A stretch of DNA of 64,000 nt from contig NZ_JACHHH010000002.1 of NCBI RefSeq assembly GCF_014202695.1, positions 62,001 through 126,000 on the forward strand. The letters run 5' to 3'. Both the position numbers and the translations under genes were made by a program. The notes under the pieces were generated by a model. That model ran no database searches, was not told where the DNA came from, and saw nothing but the letters and a program-made list of their open reading frames with translations. This stretch comes from Oribacterium sinus (GTDB taxonomy: Bacteria; Bacillota; Clostridia; Lachnospirales; Lachnospiraceae). Below are positions 51,675-58,826 of this stretch, in pieces (position 1 is the stretch's first letter; each line of letters starts with the position of its first letter).

Positions 51675-52417
51675 TTTTTTTGACAGGTTTAATGCATAGT
51701 GTTGGAGTTTCGTTTAGGATGAAAAAAGGAATTAAGTTTCATAGTATTTATTATCGCTACTATTTGTTTATCGTTGTGATCCTTCCTCTTCTTTTCCTTT
51801 GGACTATTACCGAGAAGAGTGGTGAGAAACTGGAGCTTTTTCAAGGGATGGTTAGTATTGGTCAGGAGGAGATAAACTATATCCTTTCGGGAATCAGTCT
51901 CTTTCTCATTTTATTATTTTCTTTTATAGGCTGGAAATGTAGCATTGGTGAGGAGGGGATTTACCTTTGTAAAATAGATTTACTTGTGCCCTGGACGGAA
52001 ATTACTGCTGTAAGCCATGTATGGATTAATGAAGCCCATTATGTAAGAAAAAAGTTTTTGTTTTATAATCGAAAAACACTGGTAGTTTATAGGAAAGATT
52101 ATAAGCCGATTTGTATTTACAACATTTCTTTACTTGGCCTATATGCAGTAAAATTTTATCATCCCGAAATACGGACGAATCTAATGACTGCTAGTTTGGC
52201 CACAACATTTAATTTGATTCTGAATTCTACTTTACTGTATGGAGTTGTAACGAAATCTTACCAATTCGAAAACACTGTGATTTGGACAATTCTGTATTTC
52301 ATTAAGGCTTTTATACTTCCTGTGCTAATGCTTGTAGGCCAAAATAAGAAATATGGGAATGCTTTGAAGCATGCTACAATTTATTCTATAAATGCATCCG
52401 ATGCGATTCATGTATAG
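51671..52417 (+). CDS. Membrane protein of unknown function, PH-like
   Basis: A 248-residue protein with two N-terminal spans (about residues 31-49 and 67-87), a central beta-rich stretch (WKCSIGEEGIYLCKIDLLVPWTEI) resembling small bacterial PH-like domains, and two C-terminal spans ending near LPVLMLVG. The ATG at 51671 overlaps the previous stop by 4 bases; ATG 51719 (MKKGIKFHS) is an alternative. AT content is higher than in the neighbours. I do not recognise the family. Confidence 0.6.
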   Translation: MIFLTGLMHSVGVSFRMKKGIKFHSIYYRYYLFIVVILPLLFLWTITEKSGEKLELFQGMVSIGQEEINYILSGISLFLILLFSFIGWKCSIGEEGIYLCKIDLLVPWTEITAVSHVWINEAHYVRKKFLFYNRKTLVVYRKDYKPICIYNISLLGLYAVKFYHPEIRTNLMTASLATTFNLILNSTLLYGVVTKSYQFENTVIWTILYFIKAFILPVLMLVGQNKKYGNALKHATIYSINASDAIHV

Positions 52418-52436
52418 GACAAGGAAATGTAAAATA

Positions 52437-52484
52437 GAAGTACTCATGCAGTACGCAAATCCCCCAGGAACGGCAACTTCTGGG
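52437..52484 (+). ncRNA. Degenerate copy of the terminator-ended small RNA
   Basis: A 48-base segment nearly identical to 52680-52731: GTACTCATGCAGTAC palindrome, then CCCCCAGGAACGGCAACTTC and TGGGG. The second arm has decayed (TTCTGGGGCGG) and no small hydrophobic ORF of the type found at 52779-52865 is associated. It looks like a relic of the neighbouring module. Confidence 0.5.
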
Positions 52485-52632
52485 GCGGATAATATTCTCC
52501 ATCGAAAAGATATACAGTACATGAAGTTGGTTGTGGATTTTGCTAATAGCAAAGGATGTCACCAATAATGTCCACAATGACACCTAATTTTATATAATCT
52601 TTAAACGCTACATTATTTCATTACACCATTTC

Positions 52633-52660
52633 TTGATTTTTTGTCTGCTTATGCTATACT
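52633..52660 (+). promoter_or_regulatory. Promoter of the small RNA (extended -10)
   Basis: TTGATT (52633-52638), 16-base spacer, and TGCTATACT, an extended -10 (TATACT at 52655-52660). Start expected near 52667. Confidence 0.65.
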
Positions 52661-52666
52661 TAGAAA

Positions 52667-52740
52667 CGTAAAAAAGACAGAAGTACTCATGTAGTACGCA
52701 AATCCCCCAGGAGCGGCAACTCCTGGGGGATTTTATTCCG
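52667..52740 (+). ncRNA. Candidate antitoxin small RNA with strong terminator
   Basis: A ~70-nt transcript is predicted: a short leader, a GTACTCATGTAGTAC palindrome (52684-52698), then AATCCCCCAGGAG / CTCCTGGGGGATT, a 13-bp stem with a 6-base loop, and TTTATT. The stem also reads as a hairpin on the other strand, where the small hydrophobic ORF's transcript would arrive. Convergent RNAs sharing a bidirectional terminator is the layout of the Fst/par type I toxin-antitoxin system; that parallel is inference. Confidence 0.55.
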
Positions 52741-52778
52741 TTGTGGCAAGGTGGATTAGACCTTAGGTTGACTACCGC

Positions 52779-52865
52779 TTACTGATCTCCGTCCAACCAT
52801 TTGCAGATAAAGTGGCAAACAATACCCGCCAAAACAGAGATTAAAAAAGACAAAAATATCCCCAT
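52779..52865 (-). CDS. Small hydrophobic peptide, candidate type I toxin
   Basis: A 28-residue ORF: MGIFLSFLISVLAG, then IVCHFICKWLDGDQ. One membrane helix followed by a charged tail fits membrane-acting type I toxins. AAAGGGGGTG lies just upstream of the ATG on the minus strand. That ribosome-binding site can be masked by CACCCCT further upstream in the same leader (inverted repeat 52872-52900). Convergent with the small RNA at 52667. Toxicity is not shown by the sequence. Confidence 0.6.
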   Translation of the reverse strand: MGIFLSFLISVLAGIVCHFICKWLDGDQ

Positions 52866-52871
52866 GTAGCA

Positions 52872-52900
52872 CACCCCCTTTCCGTACCCGTTTAGGGGTG
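52872..52900 (-). promoter_or_regulatory. Inverted repeat masking the toxin ribosome-binding site
   Basis: On the minus strand CACCCCT (leader) can pair with AGGGGGTG (the Shine-Dalgarno of the 28-residue ORF), with one bulged G and a 14-base loop. Leaders of type I toxins are commonly closed this way. Confidence 0.55.
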
Positions 52901-53074
52901 GTAGCGTAATATATCATATCATAAAAAACATAAATTTTATCCTTAATTTAAGTAATGACATGATTATTATTTTTTATCATTAACATATTCTACAAAAATA
53001 AACTCCCTATAGCCTCACCCTTGGCAATATGATAAAATAATCAGACAGAACTATATCTAAAAGGAGGTTCAATT

Positions 53075-53326
53075 ATGGAACAGGAAAGCAGAATTGCGGT
53101 AATGGCGATTATTGTGGAGAATCGCGAGTCCGTGGATACGCTGAATCATCTTCTTCATGAATATGGGGACTATATCGTAGGGAGAATGGGATTGCCCTAT
53201 GAGAAGAAGGGAGTAAACATTGTATCCATCGCTCTGGATGCCCCCAACGACACGATTTCCGCTTTGGCGGGAAAGATTGGGAACATCCCGGAAATCAGTG
53301 TAAAAACTGCCTATGCCAGCAAGTAA
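53075..53326 (+). CDS. TM1266-like iron-only hydrogenase system regulator
   Basis: An 83-residue ACT-like/NikR-C-like protein (SRIAVMAIIVENRESVDTLN, then GIVSIALDAPND-type core KKGVNIVSIALDAPND). Members are found next to [FeFe]-hydrogenase maturation genes and are thought to be regulatory; mechanism unknown. A perfect AAAAGGAGG lies before the ATG. It overlaps hydE by 14 bases. Confidence 0.88.
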   Translation: MEQESRIAVMAIIVENRESVDTLNHLLHEYGDYIVGRMGLPYEKKGVNIVSIALDAPNDTISALAGKIGNIPEISVKTAYASK

Positions 53327-54392
53327 AGTAGCAGATTTGCTTCGTCAGCTACAAAAAACCCATCATTTGTCTTTGGGAGAATATGAGCTGATTCTTTCGA
53401 ATAGGACGAAAGAGGATGAGGAGCTGGCGAAGAACCTGGCGAAGGAGTGTACCGAAGTATACTATGGCAATGGGGTGTATACCAGAGGATTAATCGAGTT
53501 CACCAACTATTGCAAGAACGGCTGTCACTACTGCGGGATTCAGAGGGAAAACCAGGAGGTGGAGCGCTATCGCCTGACAAAGGAAGAGATTTTGGATTGC
53601 TGTCGGGAAGGACATCAACTGGGATTTCGTACCTTTGTTTTACAGGGAGGGGAAGATCCCTACTTTACGGATGAGCGGATTGTAGAGATTGTAAAGGCGA
53701 TCAAAGAAGAGTTTCCGGATTGCGCGGTCACCCTTTCCATTGGGGAAAAATCCAAAGAATCCTATGAAAAGTATTTTCGGGCCGGAGCAGACCGCTATCT
53801 TCTTCGGCATGAGACCGCGGATGAAGTCCATTATCAAAAGCTTCACCCAAAGGAATTATCTTTTCAAAACAGGATGCGTTGTCTTCAGGATCTAAAGGAT
53901 ATCGGCTTTCAGGTAGGCTGTGGTTTCATGGTAGGTTCTCCGGGGCAGAGCAGTAAAAGTTTGGCAAAGGATCTGTACTTTATACAGGAATTTAAGCCGG
54001 ATATGTGCGGGATTGGCCCATTCATTCCCCAGCACAGCACCATTTTCGCAAAGGAAAAGCAGGGCAGTTTGGAGGACACTCTCTTTCTCCTATCCATGCT
54101 TCGTTTGATTCAACCGAATCTTTTGATTCCCGCCACCACAGCTCTGGGAACCATTGATAAACGAGGAAGAGAACTGGGAATTTTAGCAGGGGCAAATGTC
54201 TTAATGCCCAATCTGTCTCCCACGGCAGTGCGAAAAAAATATCTTCTCTATGACAACAAAATCTGTACCGGTGATGAGGCGGCTCAGTGTCGTGCCTGCT
54301 TAAGCCGAAGAATGGAGTCTGTAGGAGCCAAGCTTCTGGTGGATAGAGGAGATGCGAAGAAAGCAAAAGAAGCAAGATATGAAAAAGCATAG
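53313..54392 (+). CDS. hydE: [FeFe]-hydrogenase maturase HydE, radical SAM
   Basis: A 359-residue radical SAM protein that helps build the dithiomethylamine-bridged diiron subcluster of [FeFe]-hydrogenase. The SAM cluster motif CKNGCHYC is at residues 67-74 and LQGGEDPYF is the GGE SAM-binding block; MVGSPGQSSKSLAKDLYF and GIGPFIPQHSTIF follow. Its start lies inside the preceding gene with no separate Shine-Dalgarno, so translation is coupled. Confidence 0.94.
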   Translation: MPASKVADLLRQLQKTHHLSLGEYELILSNRTKEDEELAKNLAKECTEVYYGNGVYTRGLIEFTNYCKNGCHYCGIQRENQEVERYRLTKEEILDCCREGHQLGFRTFVLQGGEDPYFTDERIVEIVKAIKEEFPDCAVTLSIGEKSKESYEKYFRAGADRYLLRHETADEVHYQKLHPKELSFQNRMRCLQDLKDIGFQVGCGFMVGSPGQSSKSLAKDLYFIQEFKPDMCGIGPFIPQHSTIFAKEKQGSLEDTLFLLSMLRLIQPNLLIPATTALGTIDKRGRELGILAGANVLMPNLSPTAVRKKYLLYDNKICTGDEAAQCRACLSRRMESVGAKLLVDRGDAKKAKEARYEKA

Positions 54393-54571
54393 AAGTACCG
54401 CTTTGTCGCAAAGATGAGAAAGTCGGTATTTGGCGAATTATGCGAAGAGTGAAACACGAACAAAAAATCTAAGAGTCTATTAATCAGGTGAAAGCATTTA
54501 TGCCTTCCAATCTGAACGGAACGTTAACACATTTTCCTAAAGAGGAATTCGAACCGGAAGAAGGGAGTATT

Positions 54572-56026
54572 ATGAGTACAATCTATAATCCAAAATCGTC
54601 TAAAGCAGAAGAATTTATTTCCCACGAAGAAATCCTGGAAACCTTGGCATTTGCCGATGAACATAAGAATGACCGGGCCTATATTGAGTCTATCTTGGAA
54701 AAGGCAAGGCCGGTGTATGATGAGATGGGAAGAGTCCATTGCGATGGTTTGAGCCATCGGGAGGCCTCCGTCTTATTGGCTTGCGAATTACCGGATTTAA
54801 ACGAGAAAATGTTTAAATTGGCGGAGGAGATTAAGCTGGCCTTTTATGGGAATCGTATCGTGCTTTTTGCGCCATTATACCTTTCCAATTACTGCGTAAA
54901 TGGTTGTGTTTACTGTCCTTATCATGCGAAGAACAAGGACATTGCCAGAAGAAAGCTTAGCCAAGAGGAGATTCGTAAAGAGGTCATTGCCCTTCAGGAT
55001 ATGGGACACAAGCGTCTGGCTTTAGAGGCGGGAGAGGATCCTGTTCATAACCCCATTGAGTATATTTTGGAGAGTATTAAAACCATTTACAGTATCCATC
55101 ATAAAAATGGAGACATTCGCCGTGTCAATGTGAACATTGCGGCAACCACCGTGGAAAATTATCGAAAGCTTAAAGAAGCCGGTATCGGTACCTATATCTT
55201 GTTCCAGGAAACCTACCATAAGGAAAGCTATGAACAGCTTCACCCTACCGGACCGAAGCATGACTATCGTTATCATACGGAAGCTATGGACAGAGCCATG
55301 GAGGGCGGTATTGATGACGTAGGTATTGGCGTACTCTTCGGTTTGGACAAGTACCGCTATGAGTTTGCAGGGCTTCTGATGCATGCAGAGCATTTGGAGG
55401 CAGTTCATGGTGTTGGGCCTCATACCATTTCTGTGCCCAGACTGAAAAGGGCCTCCGATATTGATCCCAGCCAGTTTGACAATGGTATTGATGATGAGAT
55501 TTTTGAAAAAATTATTGCCTGCATTCGGATTGCCGTGCCCTATACCGGTATGATTATCTCTACCAGAGAGTCCGAGAAGGTAAGGGGAAGAGCCCTGTCT
55601 ATCGGTATTTCTCAGATTTCCGGAGCATCCAGAACCTCTGTAGGCGGTTATTCCGAAGAGGAGCGTCCCCATGATACGGAGCAGTTCGATGTTTCCGACC
55701 AGAGAAGCCTGGATGAGGTGGTAAAATGGCTGATGGATCTTGGTTATCTGCCTTCCTTCTGTACTGCTTGTTATCGGGAGGGAAGAACTGGAGATCGATT
55801 TATGGCACTGTGTAAATCCGGACAGATTCAAAACTGTTGTCATCCCAATGCGCTTATGACCTTGGCGGAGTTCCTCACCGACTATGCCAGTGATGGTACC
55901 AAGAAGTGCGGAGAAGACTTAATCGAGAAAGAGCTTCTTACCATCCCCAATGAAAAACGACGGAACATTGCCAAGGATCACATCAGTAATATTTACGAGT
56001 CCAATAAGAGAGACTTTTATTTCTAA
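54572..56026 (+). CDS. hydG: [FeFe]-hydrogenase maturase HydG, tyrosine lyase
   Basis: A 484-residue radical SAM enzyme that splits tyrosine to make the CO and CN ligands of the H-cluster. The N-terminal cluster motif CVNGCVYC is at residues 108-115; the second cluster is held near the C-terminus by CTACYREGRTG and the later Cys in LCKSGQ. The frame opens at 54488, but ATG 54572 has AAGGGAG just upstream and gives the family's usual length. It follows hydE after 179 bases. Confidence 0.94.
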   Translation: MSTIYNPKSSKAEEFISHEEILETLAFADEHKNDRAYIESILEKARPVYDEMGRVHCDGLSHREASVLLACELPDLNEKMFKLAEEIKLAFYGNRIVLFAPLYLSNYCVNGCVYCPYHAKNKDIARRKLSQEEIRKEVIALQDMGHKRLALEAGEDPVHNPIEYILESIKTIYSIHHKNGDIRRVNVNIAATTVENYRKLKEAGIGTYILFQETYHKESYEQLHPTGPKHDYRYHTEAMDRAMEGGIDDVGIGVLFGLDKYRYEFAGLLMHAEHLEAVHGVGPHTISVPRLKRASDIDPSQFDNGIDDEIFEKIIACIRIAVPYTGMIISTRESEKVRGRALSIGISQISGASRTSVGGYSEEERPHDTEQFDVSDQRSLDEVVKWLMDLGYLPSFCTACYREGRTGDRFMALCKSGQIQNCCHPNALMTLAEFLTDYASDGTKKCGEDLIEKELLTIPNEKRRNIAKDHISNIYESNKRDFYF

Positions 56027-56046
56027 AGCAATATAGAATCTAAGTT

Positions 56047-56113
56047 AAGCGATATAGGTCTGAATGCAGGGGAGTCTGAGAAGGTACCCCCAATTTCAGA
56101 CCTATATTGCTTA
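56047..56113. repeat. Short palindromic element, copy 3 (AGGTCT family)
   Basis: A 67-bp derivative: AAGCGATATAGGTCTGAA and TTCAGACCTATATTGCTT as ends (one mismatch), GGGG/CCCC inside, and only about 15 bases left in the centre. It starts 21 bases after the hydG stop and lies between hydG and hydF. Confidence 0.85.
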
Positions 56114-56246
56114 GAAAATTTTTTTGATTCATAACGAGTATCATGCGCAAAGCGTGCGATATCTCGTTTTATACAGCCCCATGCATAGAGGATGATTTTT
56201 TAGCGCTTACGGCTATAGCCCAGGCTTTTTACTATAGGAGGAAAAG

Positions 56247-57581
56247 ATGAGTCTACAGGACACCCCTCAGGGGGAGCGGATTCATATCGCATTTTTCGGG
56301 AGGAGAAATGCGGGAAAATCCAGTTTTTTTAATGCCATTGCCGGACAGAAGCTGTCCCTTACTTCGGAGACTTTGGGTACTACTACCGATCCGGTGCGAA
56401 AATCCATGGAAATTCTTCCTCTGGGGCCGGTGCTCCTGATTGATACCCCGGGCTTTGATGATGAGGGGGAGCTGGGAAGCATGAGGGTGGAAAGAACCAA
56501 AGAGGTGCTTCGGGAAACGGATATTGCCCTCTTATTTCTTCCCGCAAAGGACCTTCTTCCCGCAGAGGACTTTCTTTTCGCCAAAGACGTTCTGCCTGCA
56601 AGGAAAGAGGAGCAGGGGGAAGGCTTTTTCTTGTCAGATATAGAGGGGCAGGAGGAAGTCCTTTTCTTGCCGGAGAAGGAGGCCTCCTACCTTAGACTTT
56701 TTCAGGAAAATAAGATTCCCTCCTTCCTTTTGCTTAGTCAGTCAGATAAACTTTCTTCCGAAGAAAGACGGCAGATTGAGGACTGGATTTCTCGGAAAAA
56801 GTATACGCCATTTCAGGGGATATTTTTAGTGTCTTCCGAAACCAAGGAGGGAGTAGAAGCAGTAAAGAATGCCTTTGCCCCATTGGCAAGTCTTCAGGAA
56901 GAGAAAAAGCGGCTCTTTCACGGTCTGGTGGAGCCGGGAGATTTTGTGGTACTGGTGACGCCCATTGATGAATCCGCTCCGAAAGGAAGACTGATTTTAC
57001 CGCAACAAATGGCGATTCGGGACATTTTAGATTATAATGGAATTCCTCTGGTCTGCCAGGTGGAGGAGCTTCCAAAGATTCTGGAAAATTTAGGTGAAAA
57101 AATCAAGCTGGTGGTTACGGACTCTCAGGCATTTTCCAAGGTGAATCAAACACTTCCTAAGACTATGCCATTGACCTCCTTTTCCATCCTTATGGCCAGA
57201 TACAAGGGATTTCTAAGCTATGCCTTGGAGGGCTGTGCTACGCTTTCCACCTTGGAGGATGGGGACAGAGTCTATATTGCAGAGGGTTGTAGCCATCATC
57301 GGCAATGTGGGGACATCGGTACGGTAAAGCTTCCTCGAATGTTGGAAAAATATACCGGAAAGAAGCTTCAGTTTGTATATTCGGAGGGCAAGGGATTTTT
57401 ACCGGAGGAGGAACAGGAGCGGGTGAAGATAATGATTCACTGCGGGGCCTGCATGCTTAGTGAAAAAGAAGTGGAGAGTCGTTATCAGGACTTTCTTCGA
57501 AAGAAGATTCCCATTTGTAATTACGGACTGGCTATGGCGAAGATGACAGGCATTTTGGAACGCTCCATTGAGATGCTATAA
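56247..57581 (+). CDS. hydF: [FeFe]-hydrogenase maturation GTPase HydF
   Basis: A 444-residue scaffold GTPase that receives the diiron precursor and delivers it to HydA. GTPase motifs: G1 GRRNAGKSS (18-26) and G3 DTPGFD; the C-terminal cluster ligands are in EGCSHHRQCGD and HCGACM. Between G3 and the next GTPase strand there is an extra repetitive stretch (LLPAEDFLFAKDVLPA and relatives, about residues 95-140). It follows AGGAGGAAAAG. No hydrogenase gene is in the window. Confidence 0.93.
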   Translation: MSLQDTPQGERIHIAFFGRRNAGKSSFFNAIAGQKLSLTSETLGTTTDPVRKSMEILPLGPVLLIDTPGFDDEGELGSMRVERTKEVLRETDIALLFLPAKDLLPAEDFLFAKDVLPARKEEQGEGFFLSDIEGQEEVLFLPEKEASYLRLFQENKIPSFLLLSQSDKLSSEERRQIEDWISRKKYTPFQGIFLVSSETKEGVEAVKNAFAPLASLQEEKKRLFHGLVEPGDFVVLVTPIDESAPKGRLILPQQMAIRDILDYNGIPLVCQVEELPKILENLGEKIKLVVTDSQAFSKVNQTLPKTMPLTSFSILMARYKGFLSYALEGCATLSTLEDGDRVYIAEGCSHHRQCGDIGTVKLPRMLEKYTGKKLQFVYSEGKGFLPEEEQERVKIMIHCGACMLSEKEVESRYQDFLRKKIPICNYGLAMAKMTGILERSIEML

Positions 57582-57609
57582 TAGAATGCATAACGAGTAG
57601 ATTAATAAA

Positions 57610-57657
57610 GAAATCACTAAAGAAGTCACTAAAGAAGTCAATAACGAAGTCAGTAGA
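57610..57657 (+). repeat. Four 12-bp tandem repeats after hydF
   Basis: GAAATCACTAAA, GAAGTCACTAAA, GAAGTCAATAAC and GAAGTCAGTAGA, end to end; GTAGATTAATAAA also flanks the array on both sides (about 57598 and 57653). It lies in the spacer before the repair nuclease gene. Confidence 0.75.
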
Positions 57658-57725
57658 TTAATAAATGATAAGCTTCATATCGATAATCGATGCATTGCAG
57701 TAGTTAAGAAAGAAGGAATTCCCCT

Positions 57726-58826
57726 ATGGTTAAACTCATTCATACCGCAGATTTGCATTTGGACAGTGCATTTCGCTCCCGCTTCACCAAGGAAGAGGCG
57801 GAAAATAGGAGACAAAAGCAGCTTATGGCTTGGAAGGAGCTGCTGTCCTTTGCTGTAGAAAAAAAGGTACAGGGAATCTTGATTGCCGGTGATCTTTTTG
57901 ATAGTCCGGTGGTTTCTCATGGAACAATGGACTTTTTCCTATCCACTATTTCGGAGCATCCGGAGATTTCCTTCTTCTATTTAAGAGGAAACCATGATAC
58001 GGAAAATACCTTCCGCTATCAGGAAAATCTGCCGAAGAATCTCTTTCTCTTTTCGGAAAAGGGGAAGAAATACCGTTTAAACGATAGATTACTTTTGGCG
58101 GGGGTGGAGTATGGTACGGAGGAGGAATCCAAGTTTCTAAAGCTAAAAGAGGAGGACTGCAATATCCTCCTGCTTCATGGTGCCCTGTATCAGGGAACGC
58201 CCAAAGGAGAGGCTGTTCAGGGAGAGGAAGGCATTTTCCTGAAAAATCTTGAAAAGCTTCCCCTATCCTATATCGCCCTAGGGCACATCCATAAGGGGGG
58301 AGAAGGCAAGTTAAATAATGGCGCCCTTTGGGCCTATCCCGGTTGCCTGCAAGGAAGAGGCTTTGACGAGGAAGGGGAAAGGGGATTTCTGTATCTGAAG
58401 GTAGAGGAAGAGAAGAAGGAAATCCGAAAGGAATTTATCCCCATTAAGCAGGGGGAGTTCCGGATTTTGGAGATTGAGCTTTTGGAAGATGAGGGAACTT
58501 TGGCCTGTCTGAAAAAGATAGAGGTGGAAATGGAGAAGGCCGGCATTGCCAAAGAGGACAGCCTTCGCATTATTTTAAAGGGAAAGAAGGGATTGGAGCA
58601 GGAGAGAAATCTTCGTTACCTGCAATTACAGCTTCAGGACAGCGTATTTTTCTTGGAAATCCGGGATGAGTGCGAGCTTAGTTGGAACCGGGAAGAAGCC
58701 ATGAAGGAAAAGAGCCTGAAGGGAGAATTCCTGCGGGTGTTGGCCGCTGCGGATAATCTTTCCAAGGAAGAGCAGGAAGAAATCATTGCCTTAGGAATGG
58801 GGCTTTTGCAGGGAGGAGAACTATGA
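57726..58826 (+). CDS. Metallophosphoesterase DNA-repair nuclease (YhaO/SbcD-like)
   Basis: A 366-residue Mre11-type nuclease subunit. The metal-site motifs are complete: HTADLHLD, AGDLFDSP, LRGNHDTE, LLHGALYQG and ALGHIHKG. It pairs with the ATPase encoded next (4-base overlap) in processing broken DNA ends. In length and partner it matches B. subtilis YhaO rather than classical SbcD. Confidence 0.92.
   Translation: MVKLIHTADLHLDSAFRSRFTKEEAENRRQKQLMAWKELLSFAVEKKVQGILIAGDLFDSPVVSHGTMDFFLSTISEHPEISFFYLRGNHDTENTFRYQENLPKNLFLFSEKGKKYRLNDRLLLAGVEYGTEEESKFLKLKEEDCNILLLHGALYQGTPKGEAVQGEEGIFLKNLEKLPLSYIALGHIHKGGEGKLNNGALWAYPGCLQGRGFDEEGERGFLYLKVEEEKKEIRKEFIPIKQGEFRILEIELLEDEGTLACLKKIEVEMEKAGIAKEDSLRIILKGKKGLEQERNLRYLQLQLQDSVFFLEIRDECELSWNREEAMKEKSLKGEFLRVLAAADNLSKEEQEEIIALGMGLLQGGEL

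Noticed and set aside
52386-52583. Minus-strand ORF next to the decayed RNA copy
   Set aside because: Its translation is not a compact hydrophobic peptide and runs through the repeat itself; not a second toxin.
57598-57665. CRISPR-like array
   Set aside because: Units are 12 bp with no spacers and no cas genes; it is a simple tandem repeat, as are the other arrays.
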